Shown: positions 51,565 through 61,810 of the stretch, one piece after another | Layout of the letters: each line of letters starts with the position of its first letter | How positions within the stretch are numbered: the first letter of the stretch is position 1 | Assembly: GCA_021014325.1 (NCBI GenBank) | Contig: CM037467.1 | Span: 13,107,273 to 13,171,272, forward strand | Length of the DNA: 64,000 nt | Direction: 5' to 3' | Origin: Plazaster borealis | Lineage: Eukaryota > Echinodermata > Asteroidea > Forcipulatida > Labidiasteridae | The notes under the pieces: model-generated | Database searches by the model: none | Seen by the model: the letters and a program-made list of their open reading frames with translations, nothing else | What the model was told of the DNA's origin: nothing | Translations under genes and position numbers: made by a program

Positions 51565-54070
51565 ATTTTTCTAGGCCCTTTCTGATACATAGTATGAGAA
51601 CCTGCTTAAAGGCAAAGTAAACCTTAGGTTTTGGAACCGTTCAATTTTTAAAATCCTATATAAATGTAGAATACAATAAAACTAACCCGTGAAGCAGTTT
51701 TGCAGGCCTAAATGTATCAACTTGTTTTGCCAACGACAACACAGAACACAGACAGACGTCATTAGTGGCCAGAAAAACACTCTGTCTCCATCTCATCTCA
51801 TTAACATCTTCTTAAATGAGATCAGCTAACAAGCTAAGACTTTTTTCAAGTGACCTCAACTTCTCATCTCATCTTCTTGTCATCCTTCGCTTGGTGATCG
51901 ATTTAACTTCCTGATATTTTAGACTTCTACAAAGCCAGTGAATTTTTTTGTCTGGCTCCATCTTGCCCCGCTCGGAAAAGACTAGATTGTTCATGTATTT
52001 GCATCTCATCTTGTCATCCTTCTCTTGATGATCGATTTTATTTCCTGATATTTTAGACTTCTACAAAGCCAGTGAATTTTTGTCTGGCTCTATTCCTGCG
52101 TGTTCTATATGCCACATAATATTAAAGTAAAGCGAGCTGGGAAACACACGACATGTTTATTCTAATTGCCGCAGTGGCTATTGAAATAAATAGGTCTTAG
52201 AGTTGCATAAAAATAAGCCTAAATCAAATAAAAATGGGTTATTTTTACATTATAAACAGCAACATTTTCAAAGTCAAGGGGTGCTGCCTTCTTGTACCCC
52301 TGCACCACGACCCCCCCGCCCCCCAGAAGGCCTCAAGCAATTTGTGCTCAGTTGCATTTTCAGGAAATGGAGCAGTAACTAGCTTACATCCCTGAAATAT
52401 CACAAAATCTTGGACTAAACATAAACTGTTTGTTGTTGTTTTCACAAAAAGCTTGACCGCCAAATTTGATTTGGGTTTCATACAATACATTCAGTGTTTT
52501 ATTGAAAACAGATTCTCAGATTCTTCTTGGTAGCATTTTTGAGATATTGCCAAAAATCTAGAGCGGTTATGTCCACGCAGGAAGATTAATCTGCAATTTG
52601 AACACACAATCTGAGAAACAATTTTGACAGAAACGCTTCTCAGATTCAAATTTGTTTGGATAAAAACTGATATCTTTTTCCATAACCACATTACTTCAAA
52701 GTGAAATGTTTCTCAAAATGCTTTATCCTATCAGAAGCTGCTGTACTTCTTACCAAGTAAGTTTTTATTGTCATTAATTTTATGATTTTTTTACCAAACG
52801 TATACAGACCATTTAAATACATGGATTATGCACTGCTAGTACATGTGTAGACATCTTTTTGTAGAGTTTCTGCTCAGAGACGTGATAGCAGCAGGATTTC
52901 AGTCAGGTTTTACAGAGAAAACCCCCCATGGGGTATGCCGTATTTAGGTCGTCGAGAGCGCTAAACATTGATTTTGATTTCCGTGGAGACCCCACTATTC
53001 CCTCCCGTCAATTTTTTATTCGTCCTTGCCTTGTTTGTTACTGATTGTAATTCTCGGACAATCTCGTTAAATTGATGAGAAGTTGAGGTCACTTGAAAAA
53101 AGTCTTAGCTTGTTAGCGGATCTGGTCATTTAAGAAGATGTTAATGAGATGAGATGGAGACAGAGTGTTTTTCTGGCCACTAATGACGTCTGTCTGTGTT
53201 CTTAGTTGTCGTTGGCAAAACAAGTTGATACATTTAGGCCTGCAAAACTGCTACATTACATCAGTCGTGCTAAGCTACAGGTCCCAATTTCATAGAGCTG
53301 CCTAAGCACAAAAAGTAGCTAAGCACAACAAAATTATGCTTACCAGAACAGGGTTAGCAGCCAAAATACCATGTCACATGTACAATTTGTGACTGGTATC
53401 CTGCTCATTTCTGCTAAGCAGAAAGTTGTTAAGCAAACTTTTCTGCTTAAGCAGCTCTATGAAATTTGGCCCAGGTCTCAATATACCCACTGGACCTGGA
53501 GCACTGGCCAGAGTGAAGGCCAGAGAGTCCAGTAATTTTAGCACTAGGCCAGTGGCCTCCCAAAGAGTCTAGTGAGTTGGCCCTGCAGTTTCAGTCCAGC
53601 AATAAAAAAGGAACAAATATTTCAGGTCTCATAAGAAATATTTCAAATCTAGTGGAAGCTTCTTTGCCTTAAAATCTGTGGCCTTTTGGAGATTTCATGA
53701 AATGTTCACCCTCCCTTAAAGTCTCTCAAAATGCTGTTAAATGGAGGGTATACCATTGGTAATTACTCCAAAAATGAATGAACATAAAAACTTACTTGGT
53801 ATAAGAAGCACTGCAGCTGTTGATAATGTATAACATTTTGAGAAACAATTCCCTTCAAAGGAATGTGGTTTTAGAGAGAGAGATTAAAAACATTTCAATA
53901 TGAGAAACGTTTCCACCTTTTGAAAAGATATTTTCACAGGTTAGTTTTATTGTATTCTACATTTATATAGGATTTAAAAAAATTGAACGGTTCCAAAAAC
54001 CTAAGGTTTACTTTGCCTCTAAGCAGGTTCTCATACTACATGTATGTATCAGAAAGGGGCCAGACTAAAT
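51565..54070. repeat. 2.5-kb inverted duplication with nested elements
   Basis: The segment 51565-51875 recurs in reverse as two blocks, about 53073-53250 and 53938-54070. These are separated by an insert that holds the GGGCCC element 53280-53472. The left arm also contains a 137-bp direct duplication (from about 51865 and from about 52002; shared CATCTCATCTT and GACTTCTACAAAGCCAGTGA). Parts of TTAA foldbacks lie at 51606-51695, 52530-52812 and 53746-54018. Confidence 0.65.
53280..53472. mobile_element. GGGCCC-end foldback element
   Basis: 193 bp. Left GGTCCCAATTTCATAGAGCT, right inverted GGGCCAAATTTCATAGAGCT. One of the best-preserved copies. Confidence 0.85.
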
Positions 54071-55798
54071 GTATTATTTGCCCTCCCTGCCTTAGTTTGG
54101 TTTTACATTGATTCAAATGAGAGAAAGTCAAGATGTCTTCCCCATAATCAATGTCTACAGTATACACTGTAAGTCTTGTAACCCATCCCCATTACTTTGA
54201 AATTTGAAGACAAAAAATCTTCATGAATAACACATTGCTTCGACTGAAGGATCCATGATGAAGTATTCCTGCAGGAAATAATCTGTAGATGATATTCTTC
54301 AGATGAAAACTAAGATCCCGGTACCGGCTTGAGCACCTTAACTGCTGATTAACAAATTGAAAGTGAGTTGTGTTTATCCCCAGGATACTGTCGGTATCTC
54401 GGATAAGTTTACAGCAAAAAAGCATAGTTAATAATACTTTATCTCATGGATGTGTGGAGCATAAGGATACATACCTGACACAGCTAGAGACCTCTCGGTG
54501 GGATTTCATAATTTCGTTGTGAAATTGTAACTTTAGGGCAAAAGTCATTACATACATGTACCTCCACTGCATGGAGTGATTAGGAATGTGTTTTTAGGCA
54601 GGATCAGTGTCTTCAAGAGTGTATATGTACATGTAACCCTCGGAGATTCTTGTAAGGATTTCGCTGCATCCAATTTGTTGAGGCGTAGTCTGAACATGAA
54701 CTCTTTCAGTGCCTGTTTTTTTTGCGTTTTGAACCTAAAATGCAAAGCTTTTTGAGGTTTTTCGAAATTCTGTATAAATTCTGGCATCAAGGCCAAGACT
54801 AGGGCAACAGAGGCCGTTGCCTCTCCGTGTAATTCCAGGCCTGAAATTAAAATTTCTGTCCTGAGAGGAGCCCTTTACTAAGGAAAAACTGCCTTGCCCT
54901 TGGAAGAATGAAGTGATCGGGACTGAAGACCACAAGGTATGACATTATTTACAGAAGAGTTTATCAAAACAACCGTGAATAATTAGAAAATAATGAATAA
55001 TGTGCATGACTGCGTAGTGAAGGTTTACCCTTCCACTACAATTACATTCTTCACAATGCCATGTTCATTTTGAAGCCACTTCAAAATGTCAGACCAGAGA
55101 CCTTATACTTTGTAAGAGCAAGTCAGTTTTTTTCTTAGCGATTGGCACCTTTATGAGGGAAATACAAATGTATGATTAATTAATGAATTATTTGATTAAT
55201 TATTCTGGTTTATTCAAAACACTCAAACCTTGCGGCCCAAGGGCCGAAACTACATCTGAATTCACAAAGATTTAAAATCATTGAAACGGAATAAAAGATA
55301 CACACTCACAGCATACATTAAGAGTTATTAATAACCATTTTACAGTAGTTAAAAAAAGGATGGGGCTGTTTTTGTATAGGCTGTTTTTTAATGTAGGCAA
55401 GCATTATAGGGCACCGAGACAATGGCCGGTTGTATAGAGGAAATTGCCTCTGTTGATTCAGTGCTGGAAATTTACACCGCACTGCATCGCCTGCAGGCAA
55501 AGAGTTTTGAGTTGGGCCAGTAAACTCATGACCAAACAAGTCTAGCGGTCTTGTGTTTTTCAGTTGAATAATAACAGCACTCTAAACAAATGTGCAAATG
55601 TTGCCTTCATCTTACATGTATAATCATTTAATTCTGTTGAATATTTAAGTACATATATAGGCCCTACTTACATAATGTGCTTTGTATAAGACAAATAAAG
55701 AGAAATCTTGTCTTAGTGCTTGTTCAAAGAAATTTTTTTTATTGTATGTGTTCAACTCAGGCCTGATGCTTCACAGAGCCTCCGTTCCCTCATTGAAG

Positions 55799-56068
55799 CA
55801 GGGTTCTCCCCAGGTTTTTTCAAAACTGTAGGATGGGGCATTCTGGGCCAACATTTTGGGATGTTTGTCCGAAGCACGCTGAATTGAAACAAGGTCTTCG
55901 GAATGTTTTCTACTTGATGTTTTTCTTGGTTTTCAAAGCCCTACTGTGCAATCTGGAGCATTCTATATGGTTTTCTCTTTATGTTTTTTGTGAAACTACC
56001 GGGGTTTTTTTGCGTATCGGGCGAAATTTGCGCGTATCGGCGCGCAATCCACGCGTATCAGGCCTGGA
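55799..56068. mobile_element. CAGGG-ended hAT-like element, right end lost
   Basis: Starts CAGGGTTCTCCCCAGG and follows 44944-45262 through GTGCAATCTGGAGCATTCTA and CGTATCGG repeats. It breaks off at about 56068. Confidence 0.6.
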
Positions 56069-56627
56069 CCTCCCTTTCTGCTTTTAAACTATTCACACCT
56101 GAGTTTACTGAATTTCCCCTTTTTTACAATTGAAGCACCCTCTTTTTTATTTTTCTGCGTGTCCTACTTCTTTTACCTCCCTTTACTCTGCTTCGCCACA
56201 CAATTAAGAAGTCTGTATTTGACTGCATTTCCTCCAAGAGAGTCTGAAGACAGTTCATGCACCCTACAGGGTTCTCATGTTGAAATGGCGGTAGGAATAG
56301 GAGACCATTGATTAATACACAAGGCACGGTATAGGGGTGTGATCTTAGTGATCCGTGACCAGGCTGGAATATTTGCAATGAGAGGGGGGAAAAAGAAGGC
56401 ATCCATAGGCGTTTTTGATGGATGGGTTCATAACCACAGATGATCAATAAACCAATTTCTATAAGATGGACTATTGCTGGCGTTTTTGTTTTAGCCCGCA
56501 GAAAGAGAATGTTCGATCTCTTTACAATCATGTTGGTAGATTTTATCACACCAGACCCCCAAATCAGCTAAGGTCTCTGAACTCTGTAGAAAATGACCTC
56601 CTAGTTAGTGCCCTTTTTCTCATAACA

Positions 56628-56819
56628 GGGCCCAATTTTATAAAGCCTGTAAGCACAAAAACCTGCTAAGCACAGAATAGTATTGCTTAGCAGAAACGGG
56701 TTACCGGCAAAACTTACATTAAGTTTGCATTGTTGTGACTGGTGCCTCACTCAATTTTTGCTTAGAAAAGAAATTAATCAAGCAGTTTTTTCTGCCTAAC
56801 AGCTTTATGAAATTGGGCC
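56628..56819. mobile_element. GGGCCC-end foldback element
   Basis: 192 bp. Left GGGCCCAATTTTATAAAGCC, right inverted GGCCCAATTTCATAAAGCTG. A second copy starts 41 bp further on. Confidence 0.85.
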
Positions 56820-56859
56820 GAGATGGCTTTGCCAAGAATTTGCAGGCCTGGTGTGTACA

Positions 56860-57054
56860 GGGCCCAATTTCATATAGAGCTGCTTTGAAAGCAGAAAATA
56901 TTGCTTAACAATTTTTTTTCTTAGCAGAAATGAGCAGGATACCAGTTACAAATTGTACATGTGACATGGTAGTTTGGCTGGTAACCTTATTCTGGTAAGC
57001 ATAATGTTGTGCTTAGCTATTTTTTGTGCTTTGCAGCTCTATGAAATTGGGCCC
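56860..57054. mobile_element. GGGCCC-end foldback element
   Basis: 195 bp. Both ends carry GGGCCCAATTTCATA, and the copy is nearly intact. It lies close to the copy at 56628-56819. Confidence 0.85.
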
Positions 57055-58002
57055 TGATGCCATGTGGTTGTAAGATGCTACGCTCCCTGCTTATGTCTTG
57101 TCACACTGGCTCCTCCATGCTGCATGTCTCCCTTCAACATCCTACGTACCCCCTTCTCTTTTGCCATCAAGGCTTTGCCCCTTTGCATCCCCCATGGTTG
57201 TTTCAGCTCTCAACTTCCCAATCACTCCTCCATGACAGCTATCCCGCCCCGCTGCAAACACACACGTCCAGAAAATCCACCTCATTGCTTCCATTTCATG
57301 CCTTTTTTACAGTGTGAACCGAAGCAGAAATCATCAATGATCCCACCAGTTCACCTCCCTCCCTCGTAGCCTCGGTGGCGACACCGCTTTAAGGTTTATT
57401 ACGTTAAAGTTTGCCATACCGTGTCTGATCATCCTTGATTTGTTTTTTATGAACAGAAGAGAGCGTAGTCTAGAATTAGGCCATCATAACATCCATGTTA
57501 TCTCATGTTATTGTAGGAGGTGAGGTTATCCCCACCTTCAACCTTAATTTCTGACGGCCTTCTCAGGTTATTGTAAGGAGGGGAAAAGAGCGTGTTAAGG
57601 TTTTGATCGTTTTAAAATGTTCAATGTGTGGGGTTTTTAAATAAGTCCCATTTGAATAAATGATTTATGTATAAATGAGGTTAAAAAAATTCACGATCAA
57701 GTATACATTAGGCATGATATTCTTCCTACTTGAATCTGATCTCCGATATTTTTTTTTACCCTCAGAAAAATCAGAAAAATGTTGATTAAGTAGCCAGAAA
57801 AGTCTATAAAAACCTCTACCATGTTCATGTTGGAAAGCTCTTGTACTCGATAAAATGTTCATACTTTTTTCCCCAAAACCATATACATGTATCATGCCTG
57901 TGTTACATGTTATTGAAATAAATTGTAAATTGTTCTGATGAGATCTTGTGGCCAAGGGTTGGGTTTTGTCAGGCTACCATGCAGGTCACTCTTTTACATT
58001 TA

Positions 58003-58206
58003 CAGAGCTGCCAACTCTCCCTGATTCTGCAGAAAGTTCCCCGAAAATAAACCACTCTTTCCATGTTCTGCAGGAACAAACTTGAAAATCTCCCTGATTA
58101 TGGAAACTTTTTCTCAACTACGTTATTTTTAAGTTTATTTCTAAATATCTCTGTGATTGTTGTACAAAATCTCCCTGATCGCAAGATTCAAAATTTGGCA
58201 GCTGTG
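58003..58206. mobile_element. CAGAGCTGCCAAC-ended foldback element
   Basis: 204 bp, the second copy of the family at 32410-32576. The internal TCTCCCTGAT repeats are inverted relative to it. The right end has decayed to TTGGCAGCTGTG. Confidence 0.65.
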
Positions 58207-58223
58207 CACTTTGGGTAAGATTA

Positions 58224-58340
58224 CTGGTCAATCTTGTACGCTGAGGTAAGCTTGCTGGTAACTCTTGTACACTAAGGTAGGCTTGCTGGTAACTCTTGTA
58301 CACTAAGGTAGGCTTGCTGGTAACTCTTGTACACTTTAGG
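58224..58340. repeat. 31-bp tandem repeat, about 3.5 copies
   Basis: Unit AACTCTTGTACACTAAGGTA plus GGCTTGCTGGT, with a partial first copy and a decayed last copy. Confidence 0.85.
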
Positions 58341-59039
58341 GAAGTATGGGTACTCTTGTAACTCTTCCTATTTATTTCTTAATATGGACAATTCCACCGT
58401 TACGGACGTTACATACAGGGGTGACTAGCAATTTTTAGAAAACAAAGTAACATACTTGCAGTCAAAGTAGATTTTATTTATTTTGCACATCATTACTATA
58501 GGCCCTAGTGTATAACATGACATAGTGAAACTGTACTTAGCTTGGTTTATTAATTAGATATAATCACTGCAAACGAGCGTTACGGACGTTACATGTTCTG
58601 ACGAGACTTTTCAAGCTCCTTGACATATTGGTAAAACTCTGTGAAGTTTCTGGGCAGAGGTTTTTAAAACAACTATGCAGTAGTAGATATAAGTTCCCTC
58701 TATACAAACATAATTGACAATTTAGAAAAAAATCATTTTGATAATGGACAAATATGAAGTTTTTGCCGTTACGGACGTTACATTTTGGCGTTACGGACGT
58801 TACATTTTAGCGTTACGGACGTTACGGATGTGAAATAACGTGGGAAGAAACTCAAGAATAATGATTTTCTCAGCTTTAAATTGAATGTTGAATGTAAGAT
58901 AAGCCTTACAGACATCTGGACATTGATCAGAGATGATATTTGAACCTTGAAAAAAAAGGCATGGTAATCCAAAGGCCACTAGCCTATACATATGTGGTTT
59001 ATGTTTTGAAAGGCTTTTTGAGGCTATTTAATAAAATAT

Positions 59040-59945
59040 TACTCATTTTTTGAGGGCAAAAATTACTTTCAAATAGGAATGATATCATGCCTGCATTAAT
59101 GGAATCAATAATCAATCAGGATGTGCACTTTAAAAACTCTTCTTATAAACACTGAACAATTGTCAAAAAACAATGTAGAATCAGGCCGGAATGCCCATAA
59201 AGAGGCATTGTCGCCCAACAGGAAACGTTTAAATTCTAGGTTATTAATTGGCAAACTTCAAGAATAATTAAAAATCTTTAGCCTACTCATTTTCTGAGGA
59301 AAACAAATTGGGAATCACATTAAGAATATCAGTGTCTGCATTGAATCAATAATCAATTCACTTTAACAATTATTTCATATAAACACTGAACAACTGTCAA
59401 TAACCAAATGTAGAATCAGGACAGAATGTACAGGACAGAATGTCCAGGACAAAATGTCCAGGACAGAAGGTTCATGACGAGGCATTGTCGCCAAACAGGG
59501 AATGTTTAAAGGGACACGTTGCCTTGGATCGGGCGAGTTGGTCTATAAAAAGCATTTGTAACCGTTTGTTATAAAATGCATGGTTAGAAAGATGTTTAAA
59601 AAGTAGAATACAATGATCCACACAAAAAGGTCTCGAAATTGCGTGGTTTTCCTTTTACATCGTGAACAAACACGGTCGGCCATTTTGTGGAGTCAACTTT
59701 TTGACTCCACACACAAAATGGCCGACCGTGTTAGTTCTCGAAGTAAAAGGAAAACCGCGCAATTTCGAGGCATATTGGTGTGGATCATTGTATTCTACTT
59801 TGATAACGTCTTTCTAGCCATGTGCATTTTATAACAAACGGTTACAAACGCTTTTTTTAAGACCAACTCGTCCGATCCAAGGCAACGTGTCCCTTTAAGT
59901 TTTAGGTAATTAATTCGAAAACTTCAAGAATGATTAAAAATCATT
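59040..59945. repeat. Tandem duplication of about 240 bp with one copy interrupted
   Basis: Copy 1 runs from about 59040 to 59285. Copy 2 runs from about 59286 to 59509 and resumes at 59895-59945. Shared landmarks are ACTCATTTT.TGAGG, GAATCAATAATCAAT, TAAACACTGAACAA, TGTAGAATCAGG and GAGGCATTGTCGCC. A short CAGGACAGAATGTC repeat lies in copy 2 (about 59424-59471). Confidence 0.75.
59510..59894. mobile_element. TTAA-flanked foldback, near-perfect palindrome
   Basis: 385 bp between TTAA at 59506-59509 and 59895-59898. Ends AGGGACACGTTGCCTTGGAT and its inverse. The arms of about 190 bp meet at GGAGTCAACTTTTTGACTCC. The empty site is visible in the neighbouring tandem copy. Confidence 0.92.
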
Positions 59946-60079
59946 TCAGGTTTTGCTGACATCAAAGTCAAAGTAAATACGGCTCCCCAGCATTATGATT
60001 TTGGGTTGCTCGAGTTTTGTTATAACATCCTCCTTTGGGTGGCTGAAAATCTGTTCCTCCCCGGCTGGCCAGGTGAACA

Positions 60080-60234
60080 GGGGTGCGTTTTGGCGGTTGT
60101 AACCAATATATGTTTCTGACGTCATAACCAAAATGGTAACCGAGCTCACAACTCGGTTATCGTTCAGTCTGAACAGCAGAACCAACAACCAACAACCGAA
60201 ACAATTTTTGGTTACCATCGCCAAAACGCACCCC
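60080..60234. mobile_element. 155-bp GGGGTGCG foldback element
   Basis: Same family and length as 35534-35688, in the opposite orientation. Ends GGGGTGCGTTTTGGCGG and CGCCAAAACGCACCCC. Nested in the 2.6-kb element. Confidence 0.85.
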
Positions 60235-61249
60235 AGATCATTATGCTGTATACTGCCTGCCTTGGACATGTGTTTCTAACATTCCCACCAAAAGGCATAA
60301 AACTGATACAATTTATACTCAACTGACCTAGTTCTATGTGCATCAGGGTCTTTTCATTGTTAAATAGGGGTGTGTACATTTATTGCCATGTACTTGTGCA
60401 CTGTAAATGTGTAACGTCCGTAACGTAACGTCCGTAACAAAATTTTGTAACGTCCGTAACGCTCGTTAGCCTAGTTCTAATTATTGGATTTTCAAATTTC
60501 ATTGTGGATAGAGTTACCCATCAAAACTTAGCTTTGAATATGTGGTATACAAAAAAAATCTTTATTAGATTTTGTTTTAGAGGAAAAAGATGACCAAAAT
60601 GTTACGGACGTTACATGGTTGCGTGGAAAAAAAAAACGTAAAATACATTCATGTGCAGTGTACTTATGCAAATAGAAAAAACATTTTTCCCCCAAATTTT
60701 TTAAAGAAGGTATCCTAAGTACTACTTTGCATATAATATTTTTTTTTAAATGTTGCTGTTGATAAATAATGAAAGATTTTTTTAAAAAGTCCCATTTTTT
60801 CATTTTTTGTGAAAATTTGACGTTTAATTATGCGTTAATATTCAAATGAGCGGGGAAAAAATGAAAATGAGCAAATGTTGGTGATATCAATGTATTTTCA
60901 TAAGGTTTAGGTATCAGTGTCACCTGCAAAAGTGAAAAAAGTTCAAAAAGTCCTATTTGAAATTCTTTGAGTTATGTCAACTTTCGCGTGGAATTGTCCA
61001 TATCTTAATTATGTACTGTGTGGCCCATTCAGTGGAACCCACTTATCTCCCATGGGTCCTACTTGTCTCACCTGTCCTCCCCACTAACCCCAATTCTGAA
61101 AGGGATGTCCCCCTCACACAATCAAAGTCTGTATAAAGTGAATTTACATTTTAGACTTTCTATGTTATCCCAACCTCCAACCTTAATTCCTGACATCTCT
61201 TCACAAAGTCACTTGTTTTGGAAATACATTATAGTAAACAAAATGTCCT

Positions 61250-61363
61250 GGGGCCGATTTCACAAAGAGATAAGACTAGTCTTATCTGAAGTTAGGACCA
61301 ACTTAAGACTAGTCCTATCCCTTAGCATTGCCTAGGACTAGTCCTAAGTTAGGAATCGACCCC
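61250..61363. repeat. Small palindromic element related to 47745-47890
   Basis: 114 bp with ends GGGGCCGATTTC and inverted GGGGTCGATTCC. The interior has AGACTAGTCTTATC and CCTTAGCATTGCCTAGGACT as in the large palindrome. Confidence 0.7.
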
Positions 61364-61374
61364 TGATCGCCTTT

Positions 61375-61810
61375 CATTACATCCTCACACACTTAAGAGT
61401 TTTGGAAGTAAATATGAATCTCAACTGTCTGACAGTCGCTGATATTCATGAATTCTGCTGACTTTTCCCAACTTAAATCCATCAAATCCCCACCTCCAAC
61501 CTTAAGTCCCGACAGCCTTCTCATCTCCTCACAAAATCACACGCTTTGGAAATAAATTATAGTTTAAAAAAAAATTCCTGAACACCTTCCTAAAGCCTTT
61601 TCATTACATCCTCACACAATTAATAGTTTTGGAAGTAAATATGAATCTCAACTGTCTGACACACAGTCGCTGTTATTCATGAATTCTGCTGACTTTTCCC
61701 AACTTAAATCCATCAAATCCACTCCAACAGCCTCAAGTCCTGAATACCCTTCTTGTCTCCTCACTCATTGACAAGTTTTGAGAGTAAATTATAATCAGAA
61801 CTTGGCAGCA
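61375..61810. repeat. Tandem repeat of about 231 bp
   Basis: TTCATGAATTCTGCTGACTT occurs about 231 bp apart (GAATTC at 61450 and 61681), with matching flanks (ATTACATCCTCACACA, GGAAGTAAATATGAATCTCA). A third, decayed unit follows to about 61810; pieces of the unit occur near 57530 and 61140-61230. Confidence 0.75.

Larger units (their letters stand above)
43178..58000. other. Repeat-rich DNA, possible long first intron
   Basis: No convincing exon. Open frames at 44458-44886 (+), 46065-46337 (+) and 56124-56549 (-) have no recognisable domain and partly overlap repeats. Two more dispersed repeats recur here: a GGGCCAGTAAACTTGTGACC-type segment (about 46765-46950, 55497-55705) and an AAAAAGTCTTAAATTT-rich stretch bounded by CAGGG and CCCTG (about 48138-48468). 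Confidence 0.4.
58383..61002. mobile_element. Unclassified 2.6-kb DNA transposon with nine internal 14-bp motifs
   Basis: 15-bp terminal inverted repeats TATGGACAATTCCAC (58383-58397) and GTGGAATTGTCCATA (60988-61002) are flanked by TCTTAA on both sides (58377-58382 and 61003-61008). The motif GTTACGGACGTTAC occurs at 58399-58412, 58579-58592, 58768-58781, 58790-58803, 58812-58825, 60411-60424 (-), 60425-60438 (-), 60447-60460 (-) and 60601-60614. It is absent elsewhere in the window as far as I could see. Such arrays look like transposase-binding sites. No transposase reading frame is visible. Two younger elements are nested (59510-59894 and 60080-60234), as well as a tandem duplication of about 240 bp. 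I could not assign the superfamily. Confidence 0.75.

Noticed and set aside
56124..56549. 141-residue minus-strand frame with a basic tail
   Set aside because: No recognisable domain; overlaps the edge of a CAGGG-element copy.
57057..57369. Cys/Pro-rich frames after a GGGCCC element
   Set aside because: Pyrimidine-biased sequence produces such frames; two overlapping frames are open, with no sign of selection on either.
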